The translations under genes and the position numbers were made by a program. Positions 37,124 to 47,387 of a stretch of 64,000 nucleotides of DNA are shown piece by piece (the first letter of the stretch is position 1; each line of letters opens with the position of its first letter). The stretch comes from Amia ocellicauda (lineage: Eukaryota > Chordata > Actinopteri > Amiiformes > Amiidae). Location: the NCBI RefSeq assembly GCF_036373705.1, contig NC_089851.1:59689350-59753349 (forward strand), given 5' to 3'. The notes beneath the pieces were generated by a model. The model saw nothing but the letters and a program-made list of their open reading frames with translations. It did not search any database and was not told the origin of the DNA.

Positions 37124-39763
37124 TCACGGGATCCTGAGCTCCCCCAGATCTTGTATGCGCCAGTTCTTAAAGGCTTCCTCCTTGCCCCTCTGATGGACCT
37201 CCAGATTGACGTAGTCTTTCACAAACACCATGCCCCTCCGCGCGATGACGATCGGGTCCAGCTCCTGCTTATTGAACAAACAGATGTTCCGTCCCTCCCA
37301 CAGTGCCTGCTTCACTGCGCAGACGACACGCCACCAGCACCTCAAGGTAGATGTAGAAATTCCCTTGGCTGGACCGTATAGGATCTGCTGGGCGGTCGCC
37401 CGCGCAGGAACGGCGAACCTGTGGAGGAACGGGGAAAACAGGAGCCAGACCCTGTGGGCGGAGGGGCACTCACTAAAGATGTGAGCCTCCGTCTCCTTCC
37501 CCAAGCAACCCTTATAGGGGCAGGTGTCATAAGGAGCTATGCCCCTTCTGTGCATGAACACTCGGGTGGGGAGACACCGACTCACAGCCATCCAGGAGAC
37601 ATCTTTCTGCGTGTTCGTGAGGCAAACGTGCGTAGCGTTAGCCCAGATAAACCGGCAGGTTTCGGGAGGGAAATCTTCTATCCGGCTGGTCTCCTGGGCA
37701 GATCTCATCTGACTACAGATGGTCTTATAATCCCAGGAGGCCAGCACGACTTTATGGAGGCCTACTTCGAGCGCAAAGGCTCGGAGCGCCCTGTAGAACG
37801 GCGGGGGATCCCACGAGTGCGGCCTGGTGTTGTCCATGGCGCAGAGGCCGAATGGTCTCAGGCTGCTGGCAAAATAAAAGCGGTTCATGAAACTCACTTT
37901 CTTGCCAGCAGCCTGGATGTTCTTGACCACATAGGCCAGCCCCTGCGCCTTTATCAGCCGCACAACGTCCGGGACCCCCCTGCCTCCATCCAGGGTACCC
38001 TTCACCATCTGCACTCTTTTCAGCCTCTCCATTTTGCTCCCCCAGACAAACCGAAATATAATTCGGGTCACTAGTTTTGCGATACCCTTGTCTGGGGGGA
38101 AGATCATTCCTACGTAGAGGAGTATCGGGAAGAGGATGGCCTTTACGACCAGCACCTTACCAGCCATCGTCAAGGTCCTTGTGCTCCAGCCGTGGATCTT
38201 CCTTTGGACCTTTGCTATGGCCTCCTCCCAGCTCCGGGCGCCCGTGTTGGTCCCGTCGATCGTGATCCCCAGAACCTTGATAAACGGCTTCACAGGGAAC
38301 ACGGTCGGCGGGCCCCGGCCGACAGGCCATGCCCTGGAGAGGTAGACCTCGCTCTTGGCCTTATTCACAGCGGCCCCCGTCGCCCTGCAGAAGCCGTCCA
38401 GCAGTTCCTCGACCCTGGCCACGGACGGAGCGTCCGTGCAGACCACGGCCACGTCGTCCATATAGGCCAGGGCCTTCAGTTGCTCTCCGCCGGAACCCGG
38501 GAGATGGAAACCTGTCACCCGGACGTCCCGGCGGATCGCCTGCATGAACGGCTCCAAGCAGAGGACGTACAGCAGGGCCGACAGGGGACAACCCTGCCGG
38601 ACCCCCGACCTGACCGGAAATGGTTCGGTCAGGTGGCGGTTCACAAGGACCCTGCTGCTTAGGCCGCTGTAGATGATCTTGACCCACTTCCTCAGGCCAA
38701 GAGCGAGACCCATCCTCTCCATAACAAGCTGCAGGTATTCGTGGCCCACTCTGTCGAAGGCTTTCTCCTGGTCCAAGCTGATTAGGACCAGGGGAAGCCC
38801 TCTCTCGTTCGAGTAGGCCACGACATCCCTGAGCAGCATGGCGTTGTCGGCCGCCGATCTCCCCCGGGCACCACAGACCTGGTCGGGACCCACGACTTGA
38901 GGGAGTGGCCGCTGCAGCCGGAGCGTCAGTGCTTTGGCCAGTATCTTGTAGTCGGTGCACAGGAGGCTGACTGGCCGCCAGTTCCTCAGATCTTTCGTGT
39001 CTCCCTTCTTGTGAAGAAGGGAGAGGATACTCTTCTTCATCGAAGGGGCCAATCTGCCCTCTCTGTACATCGACCCCAGGACCTGGCCCAGATCTTCCTT
39101 AAGCACCTCCCAAAAGATCTTATAGAACTCAGCAGGGATCCCGTCGGGACCCGGTGTCCTTCCAGAGTTAAGACTCTTTATCACCTGGGAGAGTTCAGTG
39201 GTGGTGATCTCTGGATCCTCCTCCTCCTCCTCGTCCCCCTCATTGCGGGACTCCAACAGGGACAGAAAGTGATGGATCAGATTTTGATCCACCACCTTCT
39301 GGTCGTACAACTCCCTGTAGAAATCCCGCACCACTGTCTCAACAGCCTCTCTGCCCTCCACCTCTTGCCCCGAGGAGTCGATCATGGAGGACATTGCAGG
39401 CCGCCTCTCCTTCGTTTTCTTGAAGAAGAAGCGGCTGCATTTCTCATCGTCCTCCATGATGCGGACCCTGGAAAGGACCTTGATCTTCTCTTGCTCCTCC
39501 CGATAGAGGGCGGAGAGACTCAGTTTGACCCGGGCCACCTCCTCAGCTAGGTCGAAGCCTCTGAGCTGTAAAAGACTCAGGCGCTGGAGGCGGGCGTTTA
39601 GATGGGAATATCTCGCCCGCCTCTCGCGAGCTTTCCGTTTCCCCAGCTGAATGAAGTAGCCCTTGGTTCTTTTCTTCATCATCTCCCACCACTCTATGGG
39701 AGAATCAAAAAGGTCCTTCAGGGTCCTCCACTCCTCGAGGCGTCTGCTAAAGGTCTTAATCAC
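37124..39763 (-). CDS. Tx1 LINE ORF2: reverse transcriptase and C-terminal domain
   Basis: 879 residues open on the minus strand, the second part of LINE ORF2, which copies the LINE RNA into DNA at the nicked target. In order: a basic helical region (residues 1-130), LNSGRTPGPDGIPAEFYK (about 195), fingers ILSLLHKKGDTKDLRNWRPV (about 250), motif A VLISLDQEKAFDRV (about 330), RSGVRQGCPLSALLYVLCLE (about 385), the catalytic LAYMDDVAVVC (about 435), thumb, and a C-terminal Cys/His motif CPYKGCLGKETEAHIFSEC (about 750). Upstream, the endonuclease frame ends at 39760 with WKLNTSMTLV. The relatives I recall read straight through here, so a small deletion near 39765 probably split one ORF2 in two. 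The listed start is the first codon of the open part. Confidence 0.9.
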   Translation of the reverse strand: MIKTFSRRLEEWRTLKDLFDSPIEWWEMMKKRTKGYFIQLGKRKARERRARYSHLNARLQRLSLLQLRGFDLAEEVARVKLSLSALYREEQEKIKVLSRVRIMEDDEKCSRFFFKKTKERRPAMSSMIDSSGQEVEGREAVETVVRDFYRELYDQKVVDQNLIHHFLSLLESRNEGDEEEEEDPEITTTELSQVIKSLNSGRTPGPDGIPAEFYKIFWEVLKEDLGQVLGSMYREGRLAPSMKKSILSLLHKKGDTKDLRNWRPVSLLCTDYKILAKALTLRLQRPLPQVVGPDQVCGARGRSAADNAMLLRDVVAYSNERGLPLVLISLDQEKAFDRVGHEYLQLVMERMGLALGLRKWVKIIYSGLSSRVLVNRHLTEPFPVRSGVRQGCPLSALLYVLCLEPFMQAIRRDVRVTGFHLPGSGGEQLKALAYMDDVAVVCTDAPSVARVEELLDGFCRATGAAVNKAKSEVYLSRAWPVGRGPPTVFPVKPFIKVLGITIDGTNTGARSWEEAIAKVQRKIHGWSTRTLTMAGKVLVVKAILFPILLYVGMIFPPDKGIAKLVTRIIFRFVWGSKMERLKRVQMVKGTLDGGRGVPDVVRLIKAQGLAYVVKNIQAAGKKVSFMNRFYFASSLRPFGLCAMDNTRPHSWDPPPFYRALRAFALEVGLHKVVLASWDYKTICSQMRSAQETSRIEDFPPETCRFIWANATHVCLTNTQKDVSWMAVSRCLPTRVFMHRRGIAPYDTCPYKGCLGKETEAHIFSECPSAHRVWLLFSPFLHRFAVPARATAQQILYGPAKGISTSTLRCWWRVVCAVKQALWEGRNICLFNKQELDPIVIARRGMVFVKDYVNLEVHQRGKEEAFKNWRIQDLGELRIP

Positions 39764-40551
39764 ACGAGGGTCATCGAGGTGTTGAGCTTCCAGACCCCAG
39801 GCCCCGACTCCCGTGTGCTCGGAATGAGCACCTCTGTCGTCAGGAGCCTGTGGTCTGAAAAGAAGACCGCCTCCGAAGACATGGCGGTCCTCTCCAGTGG
39901 CTTGCTGAGGAGGACGAGATCTATCCTGGAGAAGGAGGAGCCAGAAGAACTCACCCAGGTGAACAAGGGGACCAGGTCCCGACCTGCGTCGCAGAGTTCA
40001 AAGTCCTCCACGAACGCAGCGAGGTCCCTGCTGGATCTATCGTTGCGGGGCTTGCTCCGGTCTACATCCCTCAGAGCACAGTTGAAATCACCTGAAATGA
40101 TAACTGGCAAGGTGCCGATCAGGAGCGGGCGTAGCTGAGGGAGAAAGAGGACTCTCTCTCTCTGGCTGGTGGGGGCATAGACATTGACCAGCCTCAATAC
40201 AGCCCCCTTGTATTTAAAATCGAGGCTGGCCAGTCTGCCCGCCTCTATAACCTTGAATGTTTTAACTATTAAGAAGGGGTTTTTCAGGAGTACGGCAATC
40301 CCGTCCGCTCGGGACACATTGGACCCCGACCAGAAGGATTCTCCTAGGGTCCAAGTGTCCCGGAGATCTTTGTATTCTTTTTGGAACGGGATGCCGCACT
40401 CCTGCAAACAGATAATATCCGCCTTCATTCCAGCCAGAGAGTTTAAAACATCGGTCCTCTTTTTCACCTCAGCAATGCTCCTCACATTAATTGAAATAAT
40501 GGTTAATGCCATAATGGCTGTGAGGGCAATTACCCGCTCCGTAACAATCAT
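39760..40551 (-). CDS. Tx1 LINE ORF2: apurinic-type endonuclease
   Basis: 263 residues. This is the N-terminal part of ORF2, which nicks the target DNA to prime reverse transcription. Motifs: ISINVRSI near residue 20, the catalytic glutamate in CLQECGIP (about 50), NVYAPTSQRERV (about 123), SGDFNCALRDVDRS (about 155), RIDLVLLS (about 215) and the catalytic SDHRLL (about 236). All main catalytic residues of the family are present. The start overlaps the stop of ORF1 by four bases (40548-40551), a coupled arrangement. It ends early at TSMTLV by the frameshift described for the reverse transcriptase half. Confidence 0.88.
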   Translation of the reverse strand: MIVTERVIALTAIMALTIISINVRSIAEVKKRTDVLNSLAGMKADIICLQECGIPFQKEYKDLRDTWTLGESFWSGSNVSRADGIAVLLKNPFLIVKTFKVIEAGRLASLDFKYKGAVLRLVNVYAPTSQRERVLFLPQLRPLLIGTLPVIISGDFNCALRDVDRSKPRNDRSSRDLAAFVEDFELCDAGRDLVPLFTWVSSSGSSFSRIDLVLLSKPLERTAMSSEAVFFSDHRLLTTEVLIPSTRESGPGVWKLNTSMTLV

Positions 40552-41025
40552 GTAAAGAAACCTTTCTCTTCCCCACTCCTCTCTTCTCCCTCACCTAGCT
40601 TAGCGCTAGCACCCATCATTTCAATCATTTGCCTCACCGCTTGATCCTCTAGGAAGACTATGGGGGGGGCTCGGCTCCCGCCACCCGGTAAGGCGGGCAA
40701 AACTCCACTGGGCTCAGGGCCCGTGGTGCTGGAGGTTCTCCCTGGTTCCTTTGAGGCCGAGGCCCGACGAACAGATGGCAGGGCAGAGGCTTTATGTACA
40801 ACTGGGGAGAAAACTGTATAGACCCCGCTAGTCGTTCTTTTAACTAATGGTGGGGGAGGGGGTGGTCTCTCCCTTCCCGGCTGTCTGCCGCCGCAGGCCT
40901 CCTCCCCCAGCGCCAGTGACCTTGCCATCACGTCCCTGATGTCTTTCTGGGAAAGGACACTGGCGCCGACTCTCGTCTCCTGAGGACCTGCGGCTCTCCC
41001 ACTACTGCCGGGAGGGCATACCTGA
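40548..41025 (-). pseudogene. Tx1 LINE ORF1, C-terminal end only
   Basis: Open on the minus strand from the 5' edge of the LINE to TGA at 40548: VCPPGSSGRAAGPQETRVGA, then VLSQKDIRDVMARSLALGEE, a proline-rich stretch and a charged end (SAKLGEGEERSGEEKGFFT). ORF1 of such LINEs encodes an RNA-binding protein. Its N-terminal part, including any zinc knuckle, is missing because the insertion is truncated. The ATG at 40931 is internal to the original ORF. Confidence 0.75.
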
Positions 41026-41039
41026 CTGTCTGGGTATAC
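41026..41039. repeat. Right target-site duplication of the Tx1 LINE
   Basis: Identical to 36566-36579. Together the copies show that VQLYTQT on the right and GQLRKGGVLLPV on the left were one exon before insertion. Confidence 0.93.
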
Positions 41040-42456
41040 AGCTGCACCCCCTCGGGGTCCTGAATGCAGGCGAGGTGGGGCCGTTGTGTCTTCCAGATGG
41101 CCTGGATCTGCTTGTGGTCCAGCAGCGGCACGCCCATGGTGTCCAGCCCCCTCCTGCTGTCAAAAATGTCCAGCAGCTCCTGGATGAGCCGCTCCGTATC
41201 CTGTGCCCCCCGGCCACCTTCGACCGTCCAGCCACAGAGCAGCAGTCCCAGTCCACATACAGGATCTGAGGGGGAGCCTCTCCGGCCAAGCGGTACCACT
41301 CCACCAGCCCAGCAGCCATGGGCTGCAGCCCCTCACCCTCTCCGCATGTTAGCACCGAGTTCAAGACCTACCCGAACTCATTGCCGACGTTGGTGGCCCA
41401 CGCTGCCGTGCCAGTGGCTGCTCCTGCGAGCTTCCGGTCAACTGAAAAATGTATGAGACACATTAAGTTATTAGGTCTTTAATTGTAATGCGTTCAGCTG
41501 AGCGGCACCACGATGCACCAAGTGGCCGCTGAGACAGCAGCACAAAAAATCTGACTGACGATACTCACCTTCTTTGTCGAGTCCAGTTTTAAAATGGACC
41601 CGAACACAGATGTGACCTGGGCCTTTACCTCGGCCAGCTGCTCCAGCACGTCGAGGTCATACACTGCCAGCAGCCACTTGGGTCCAGGCACCGGTGGCAT
41701 GGGTGGCGGTGGCCGGAAGCTCGGGACTACAGGTGCAGAGGTCACAAAGGGCTCGCAGTCTGCGAGGTACCGCAGGGTTTTTACGCTGCCACGCCTCGCT
41801 GTGCTGCTCCTGCAGCTGTTTGCACAGCCGGGTGGCGCTGTTCCCCAGGGTGTGCTCCCTCATGAGACTCAGCACCGTGTAGTCGCAGGACAGCCTGCCC
41901 AAGACACAGCAGTACAGCAGTTAGAGTTCAGGAAACATTTCAGCAGAGAGGGAGGGGGGGAGGGAAAGCACAGATGCTGTGTGGTGAATTGTCTCCATAC
42001 GGGTAGGTGAGGATGGCCGGGAACTGGCTCCGATGAGCCACATCCAGCTGCTGCAGCACGTCTCCGGACCAGCCTGCATACTTCTTTGAGCCTGTGTCCC
42101 TCACACTGGGGCTGGATGCAGGTGAGCTTCACAGCCCAAATGCGGTAGGGCATCCACAGGAACAGCGGCCGAGCGAAGTGCAGGCTGGGAGAGGCCGGGG
42201 GCTGCCGATACACCGGGCAGGGCTAGGGAGGGAACAACCACAGACGCAGGTCCGAGGTCAGCTCCAGCTTCCCAAACCTGCTCCTAGTGAACAGGGCCTT
42301 GGAGACCCACTGCAGCTGCTCAGCGGGCAGCGTCTGCTTCCAGCCCTCAGGAAGCAGGACCTGCAGAAACACAGGGACAGACAGACAGACAGACAGTGAC
42401 AGGAGTTGCCAGGACACTACGGATACTGCACCCAGATTTAACAAACACACAAAGAC

Positions 42457-42488
42457 ACACTCACACACACACACACACACACACACAC
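42457..42488. repeat. (CA)n microsatellite
   Basis: A run of about 15 CA units in an intron of the pseudogene. Confidence 0.95.
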
Positions 42489-44400
42489 CACTCTTACCCC
42501 CACCAGGCTGCTCCGCTGAACCGAGCGGTGTCGGCTGCTGAGCTGAGCTAGCCATGGCCGCTGCCCCCGGCTCCTGTACTGAAGACACTAGAGATAAAAC
42601 GGGAGATTCAAAATCTCGCAACAACAGAGATGTAACTAATGGTGAAATTATCCAAATCTATGTTAATTCCAAGGTGACTAGGTCTATGAAGCCTTATCAT
42701 TCAATCAACCATGTTACTGTGCCACTACATCATATCACACCATGCCACTACATCACGCCATGCCACTACACTATATCACAGCGTGCCACTCCACATGCAC
42801 AGCACACGGTGAGGATGCAACGCATAGCAAACATGCAGCTCAGCGCATAAAGCCAAGGGTCACAGATACTTGGGGGTGTCGAGGCAGGGCAGACGAGGTG
42901 ACTGTAAAGCGATATGTAGCCAAAGCACCGTGTGGACCCCGGGTCCATCTCACTTACCTTACACTGGGAGATCCATCCATCTTAAGCTAACAAAATACAA
43001 CAATACAAGTTAGTTTGTGCCAAATGGCAAGAATTCCATCTTGAACCTGAAATGAATGACATTTAGACATGTATTGAAATAGGCTGATATTTGTAACAGC
43101 TGCGTGAAGACTTACGCGGGGGGGCCATGTCCTCCACAGCTGCCAGCAGCTCAGCGTCAGTGAGTGCATCGTTGCTGAAGGCCAGTGACGGGCGCTCCTT
43201 CCTGGACACCGTTGGAAGGAGGAGTAAACGTGCGCTGTAACGGTGGGCATTTGGTACAGGGGTCATGGTAACTGGTGTATTTTGTTTTTGAAATCACAAA
43301 ATGTGTGCGATTATCGTGTGTTTGCCGTCGGTCTGTTTTAAGTGTGAACTTTAAATTGTGTGATAGCCCTGGTATAACTGTTTACCTAATTGCTGCCTTA
43401 ATAAACTACATTTAATTCTAATTGCTCAAATCACACACTTCCACAAAATGAACCTTTTGCCACTGGAGCTCTGGACTTGGTGGCAGACGAGGAGAAGGTG
43501 GGAGTCGACTGCGAGGCACTCGTCCTGGGAGGCTGGCAGGGTGCAGGCACCGAGGGTGTGGGCTGGGAGGAGGCAGGCTGTGCTGCTGGCTTCTGGGCCT
43601 GTGACTCCCTGTCCCGCCGCAGGATGTATGCCAGGAATTTGGCCATCTGCGTTCCGGGCTGGGGAGTCTGCCTCCTTATCCATCTCACATACCTGTAATA
43701 AACCCAGGTTCTCTGTCTAACTACAACTACACTGACTATACAACTGCAGGCCAGGGTGCTCTTAATTCCCTGAAACATACATAAACTAGAGTAGGCAATA
43801 GTTATTAGAATAGATTAATACACACCCTCTCCTCTCCTTGTCTGTGGCCTCGTAGAGCTCCTGCCAGGTCTGGCCCTTGTGGGCCCCGAAGCCCACCACC
43901 TGCTGGTCCTCCCGGCCACTCTGGGACGCCATGGCGTGGGTGGCATTCCTGGCCCTCCGGTCACCCACAGCGATGGTGACTTTTGGGAAGCCACAGGCGT
44001 AGCTGGCCAGCGCGTCCTTGTTGGCCATGTACACCGTGTCAGACATGTCCATCTCCCGCTCCTTCTGATGAGCGGCCACGAGAGACACGGCGTACCCACC
44101 GTCGTTCTCCAGGATCCACTTGAATGTCTGACCCCGGTACCTGCCAAACTGCAGGGTACTCTGGCTGAGTACCAGTTTGGCGTTCCCGGGGTCACCCCCC
44201 TGAGACAGGATGCGGGCCACAGCATCCTTCCGGACCTCACGAGGTGTGAGGGGGACAAATGGATCGCTGGAGGACTTGGTGGCAGACGCGACGCTTTTAG
44301 CTTCAGTTGTGGCTTGCAGGACCAGCTCCCTGCTGGTCCTGCTGGCCACCCCACAGCGGAACTGTGGGGTGGCCTTCATGTTCCTGTACAGCAGGTACAA

Positions 44401-44487
44401 ATAGTCAGGAAGTCACTGACAAACAATATTGAATAAGGAGATCATTACAATTAGTATGTTTTATTTTTATTATGAATAGTAATAATA

Positions 44488-44518
<31 letters not shown>

Positions 44519-44739
44519 TATTAAAAAATAACAATACTATCAATTAAATGACAACAAATAATACAAGATATGTTATAATTCATCATATACCTTGTATCAC
44601 TGCTACAATTATTCGTATTATGATTCGTACTAGTACTATTATCATCATCCTCATTATTATTACTATTATTATGATGATGATGATGTGACGCGTGGAAACG
44701 CTACACGATTTTTTCTGTTTTATGTTTCAATGCAGCACA

Positions 44740-44774
<35 letters not shown>

Positions 44775-44938
44775 AATAGTATTTTAATACCATTATTAAT
44801 ACTATTATGATGATGATGTGACACAATGACTAATAATAATAATAATAATAATAATAATATCGTCTCCGGCTTCCCCACGACCCTCACCAGGATAAGCAGT
44901 TTCGAAAATGAATGGATGGATGGATGGATGGATGGATG

Positions 44939-44996
<58 letters not shown>

Positions 44997-45470
44997 CATC
45001 ATCATCATCATCATTATTATTAATACTATTCTTATTCTTATCATTATGTGACGCAGTGAAACACTATACGTTTCTTTGACTTTTTTACGGTTCAAAAAAC
45101 TTCTCTCTCAACAGTATAGAAGACACATACCTTACACAAAACACCAGGGTTATTATCAAATGTATAAAAAGCATGAAATAACACCGCAAACACAGCAGGT
45201 CATAAAAACAGATCGTATTAACACATTAATCGACAGACCGATTGATCAATTAAGAAAATGCTTACTTACGTGGATCGATAGCAAAAAAATAAAATAATAG
45301 GAAGGAAGGAAGGAAGGAAGGAAGGAAGGAAAGAAGGAGGGAGGGAGGGAGGGATGGAGGGAGGCATAGATAGAAAAATAGATCGATAGATAAAGATAAA
45401 GCTAGATTGATAGAATATATATATAGATAGAGACAGAGAGAGAGATATTGATGTCTGTCTGTATGTCTCA
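44401..45470. repeat. Microsatellite-rich stretch
   Basis: Several tracts: (TAA)n around 44493-44520, 44830-44862 and 44941-44996; (ACT)n at 44739-44775; (TCA)n at 44996-45015; (GGAA)n with (GGGA)n at 45300-45364; and GATA-like repeats to 45440. No gene. Confidence 0.9.
44866..44940 (+). mobile_element. V-SINE-like 3' tail remnant
   Basis: CCCTCACCAGGATAAGCAGT, then TTCGAAAATG and (ATGG)n, match the 3' end of the SINE at 4065-4383. Only about 75 bases are left, embedded between TAA tracts. Confidence 0.6.
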
Positions 45471-46061
45471 AAGATTCTTTTCACTCCCTAGGCAACGTCT
45501 GACAAAACACGTATTTACTATTAGAAGTCCACCCGCAAAGCCCGCCTCTCCGGGTCATGTAGCCAACCAGCTGAAAGAAAACACATTGAGTGGCGTGGGA
45601 AATCGGGGGTTGTTCCAGCGGCAATTGTAAGCAATAAATGCAGGCTGAGGCTGCCAATTTCAGTGGAATTTTAGAAAAAGCAGTCGTTCCCATTGGTTAC
45701 ATTTTAGTATGTCGATACAGAGCACATTCAGCCTATCTGGGCGCAAGGATGACACGCAAATTCTTGAAGCGTTCCATATTTTGGTCAGGTTCTCCGCAGC
45801 GCGCCGGTTCCCCTTGGCATCGCGGACATCTGGTGCTTGCGTCGCGGGCGGTTTGTCGCACTGCGGCAGCTCTCCCTCTCGCGCCCGTGCTCGGTGGCGT
45901 TGAGTCCTCTCGCACTCCTGCGTCGCAGCGGATCTATCGACCCCTTTCGATGCAGGCGAATTTTCCCGCCGTTTTTTCCTTTTTTTTTTTTTTTTTCGGG
46001 GGGGGGAGGCGTGCAGACGACCGATTGTCATTTCTCACTACTTCTTTCTTAGCAGACACCC
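45471..46061. other. No gene recognised; poly-T/poly-G run
   Basis: Moderately GC-rich sequence with a T18-G9-like run at about 45981-46007, next to the left edge of the tandem array. No RNA gene or domain seen. Confidence 0.5.
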
Positions 46062-46225
46062 TGGGCTCAGGGTGAAAAGGGTCACATGCATATGAGATGT
46101 TTGGGCAATGCGAGTTCTCGACTACAAATCCGAATTTCCGGGGTTTTCTCCTTGTCCTCATGCAATTCCAATGGCTTGACATTTGGGAGCTCGTCCAAAA
46201 CCGACGTCAAACCATAAGCACGGCA

Positions 46226-46314
46226 TCCTTCAAGCCGGAATTGAACCAGCGACCTAAGGATGCCCGCTGCCTGAAACCTACAGTCCTCCGCTCTAACAAC
46301 TGAGCTTTCGAAGG
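46226..46314 (-). tRNA. tRNA-Tyr (anticodon GTA) with 16-bp intron, unit 1
   Basis: The minus strand reads CCTTCGAAAGCTCAGTTG at the 5' end, GGACTGTAG with anticodon GTA, an intron of 16 bases directly after the anticodon loop G (as in eukaryotic tRNA-Tyr), then ATCCTTAGGTCGCTGGTTC and the 3' end CCGGCTTGAAGGA. The acceptor stem pairs fully (one G-T pair). Base 8 is A instead of the usual T, so activity is uncertain. Confidence 0.88.
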
Positions 46315-46561
46315 GAAGACTTTCACCCCCTTCCCCTGGCAGTCTCAGTGGCCGTGCAAATCCAAGAAGCACCGTGGCTTGGCTTGCAGTGCTATCAGTG
46401 GTACTGAAAGGCAATTGATGAAAGGGACAGATGGTGAATTCCTTTTTGTCTTGCACACTGCTTGTCCTTTTTCTAAGTTGGACTGGTGAACGAAATCTAT
46501 TTTATCAATATTATTCAATGTGTTTGTTCTTGCCCTTTTGGTAGGCTTATTTTTTTGATAC

Positions 46562-46630
46562 TGTAACGGAGATGGAGAGGCAGCACCGCCCCTCTCGATT
46601 AATATGCGGCCATCTCCGTAGGGGCTGCTG
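46562..46630. repeat. Conserved hairpin in each tandem unit (copy in unit 1)
   Basis: ACGGAGATGG (46566-46575) and CCATCTCCGT (46610-46619) are perfect arms. Within the loop GAGAGG pairs with CCTCTC, and CAGCACCGCCCC can pair imperfectly with GGGGCTGCTG downstream. Identical copies lie at about 49124-49192 and 51687-51755. Confidence 0.75.
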
Positions 46631-47087
46631 GGAGATAAGAGAAAGGACTGTAAAGAGTGAATTAAGGGCCTGTTCATTGTTATGTATTGATTGTGTACTG
46701 TACCGTTGTGTACTGTTGTTGGATGTCTCCTGTTCCTCTAAGTCTCATTTGGCTTTGGTTTCCCCCCTCTTTGATGAATAATCGGGCTCTAAATAGCCCC
46801 GGCGTTTCTCCTGCAGTTCTTCGTTCTTTCCACTGCTAGCGCTGCCTTTGTGAAGGCGGATGGTGCTTGTGAGAAGTCAACAGCGTGTCCACCGAAAAGG
46901 GTATCTGACTCCTGGTTTTGGATCCGAAAGGGTTGATAACAAACCGAAACGATTACAATATGACACTGCTTAGATTAACTGTGGATATGTATTGTGATCG
47001 TGCTCGGCTCAGGTGTGCATTCAGTCCGAACACAAAACATTTCGGTCGCGAAACGTCTAATCAAATCGAATAAAACGGCGGGGATAG

Positions 47088-47387
47088 CATGTTTGATCCA
47101 TGTGCTATTGTTTTTCAACAATTGTAATGCCCTTTGTAACGTTTAACCACTTCGTTGAATAGAGCTTGTTATAGGATATTGTGAACTCATGTTTGATCCG
47201 TGTGCTATTGTTTTTCAACAATTGTAATGCCCTTTGTAACGTTTAACCACTTCGTTGAATAGAGCTTGTTATAGGATATGGTGAACTCATGTTTGATCCG
47301 TGTGCTATTGTTTTTCAACAATTGTAATGCCCTTTGTAACGTTTAACCACTTCGTTGAATAGAGCTTGTTATAGGATATTGTGAACT
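47088..47387. repeat. 100-bp direct repeats, three copies, unit 1
   Basis: Each copy starts CATGTTTGATCC and ends GGATATTGTGAACT (one copy has GGATATGG). The copies are nearly identical. They are followed by GAACCTATTTCGCTG. Confidence 0.97.

Larger units (their letters stand above)
36580..41025 (-). mobile_element. Tx1-clade LINE, nearly intact second ORF, 5'-truncated
   Basis: A 4446-bp non-LTR retrotransposon is flanked by the exact 14-bp duplication CTGTCTGGGTATAC. The minus strand reads: end of ORF1 (41025-40548), an apurinic endonuclease (40551-39760), reverse transcriptase with C-terminal domain (39763-37124), an AT-rich 3' untranslated part, and a short A-rich tail at 36580-36595. 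Sequence features (endonuclease plus YMDD reverse transcriptase, C-terminal C-C-H-C motif, region WKLNTSM before the RT) fit the Tx1 branch of the L1 group. ORF1 is open to the very edge, so the insertion is 5'-truncated inside ORF1. It interrupts an exon of the DUF6729-like pseudogene. Confidence 0.92.
35258..44400 (-). pseudogene. Broken multi-exon gene of a DUF6729-like fish family, split by a LINE
   Basis: Exon-like pieces run from right to left. An N-terminal part lies at 43826-44400 (FGRYRGQTFKWILENDGGYA). A second piece at about 43454-43692 joins it in frame (YVRWIRRQTPQPGTQM). Then LPEGWKQTLPAEQLQWVSKA and ARPLFLWMPYRIWAVKLTC (42360-42040), HTLGNSATRLCKQLQEQHSE and LLAVYDLDVLEQLAEVKAQV (41900-41580), ATNVGNEFG and PPQILYVDWDCC (41450-41230), ACIQDPEGVQLYTQT (to 41028), FHLHLALFIPG (36474-36565), SDVHFLAFLLEGLVRWKADR (36064-36273), GELIGIKYLYSQTGKELQ (35955-35637) and LVHLWQQLPEGDKQRLFYP (35258-35511). 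I recall this order from uncharacterised, repeated fish proteins; the function is unknown, perhaps a transposase. Stops after LWLFPP, NEFG and LLPV, a one-base insertion near 41780, and missing segments near 42060 and 41220 show it is dead. Confidence 0.72.

Noticed and set aside
38361-38960. Long frames on both strands inside the Tx1 LINE
   Set aside because: Shadows of the reverse transcriptase frame in GC-rich sequence.
45301-45484. Leucine/serine-rich frames on the minus strand
   Set aside because: They are translations of GGAA/GATA microsatellites.
45520-45570. Possible extra tRNA (CATGTAGCCAACCAGCTG)
   Set aside because: No cloverleaf can be drawn and no B box is present.
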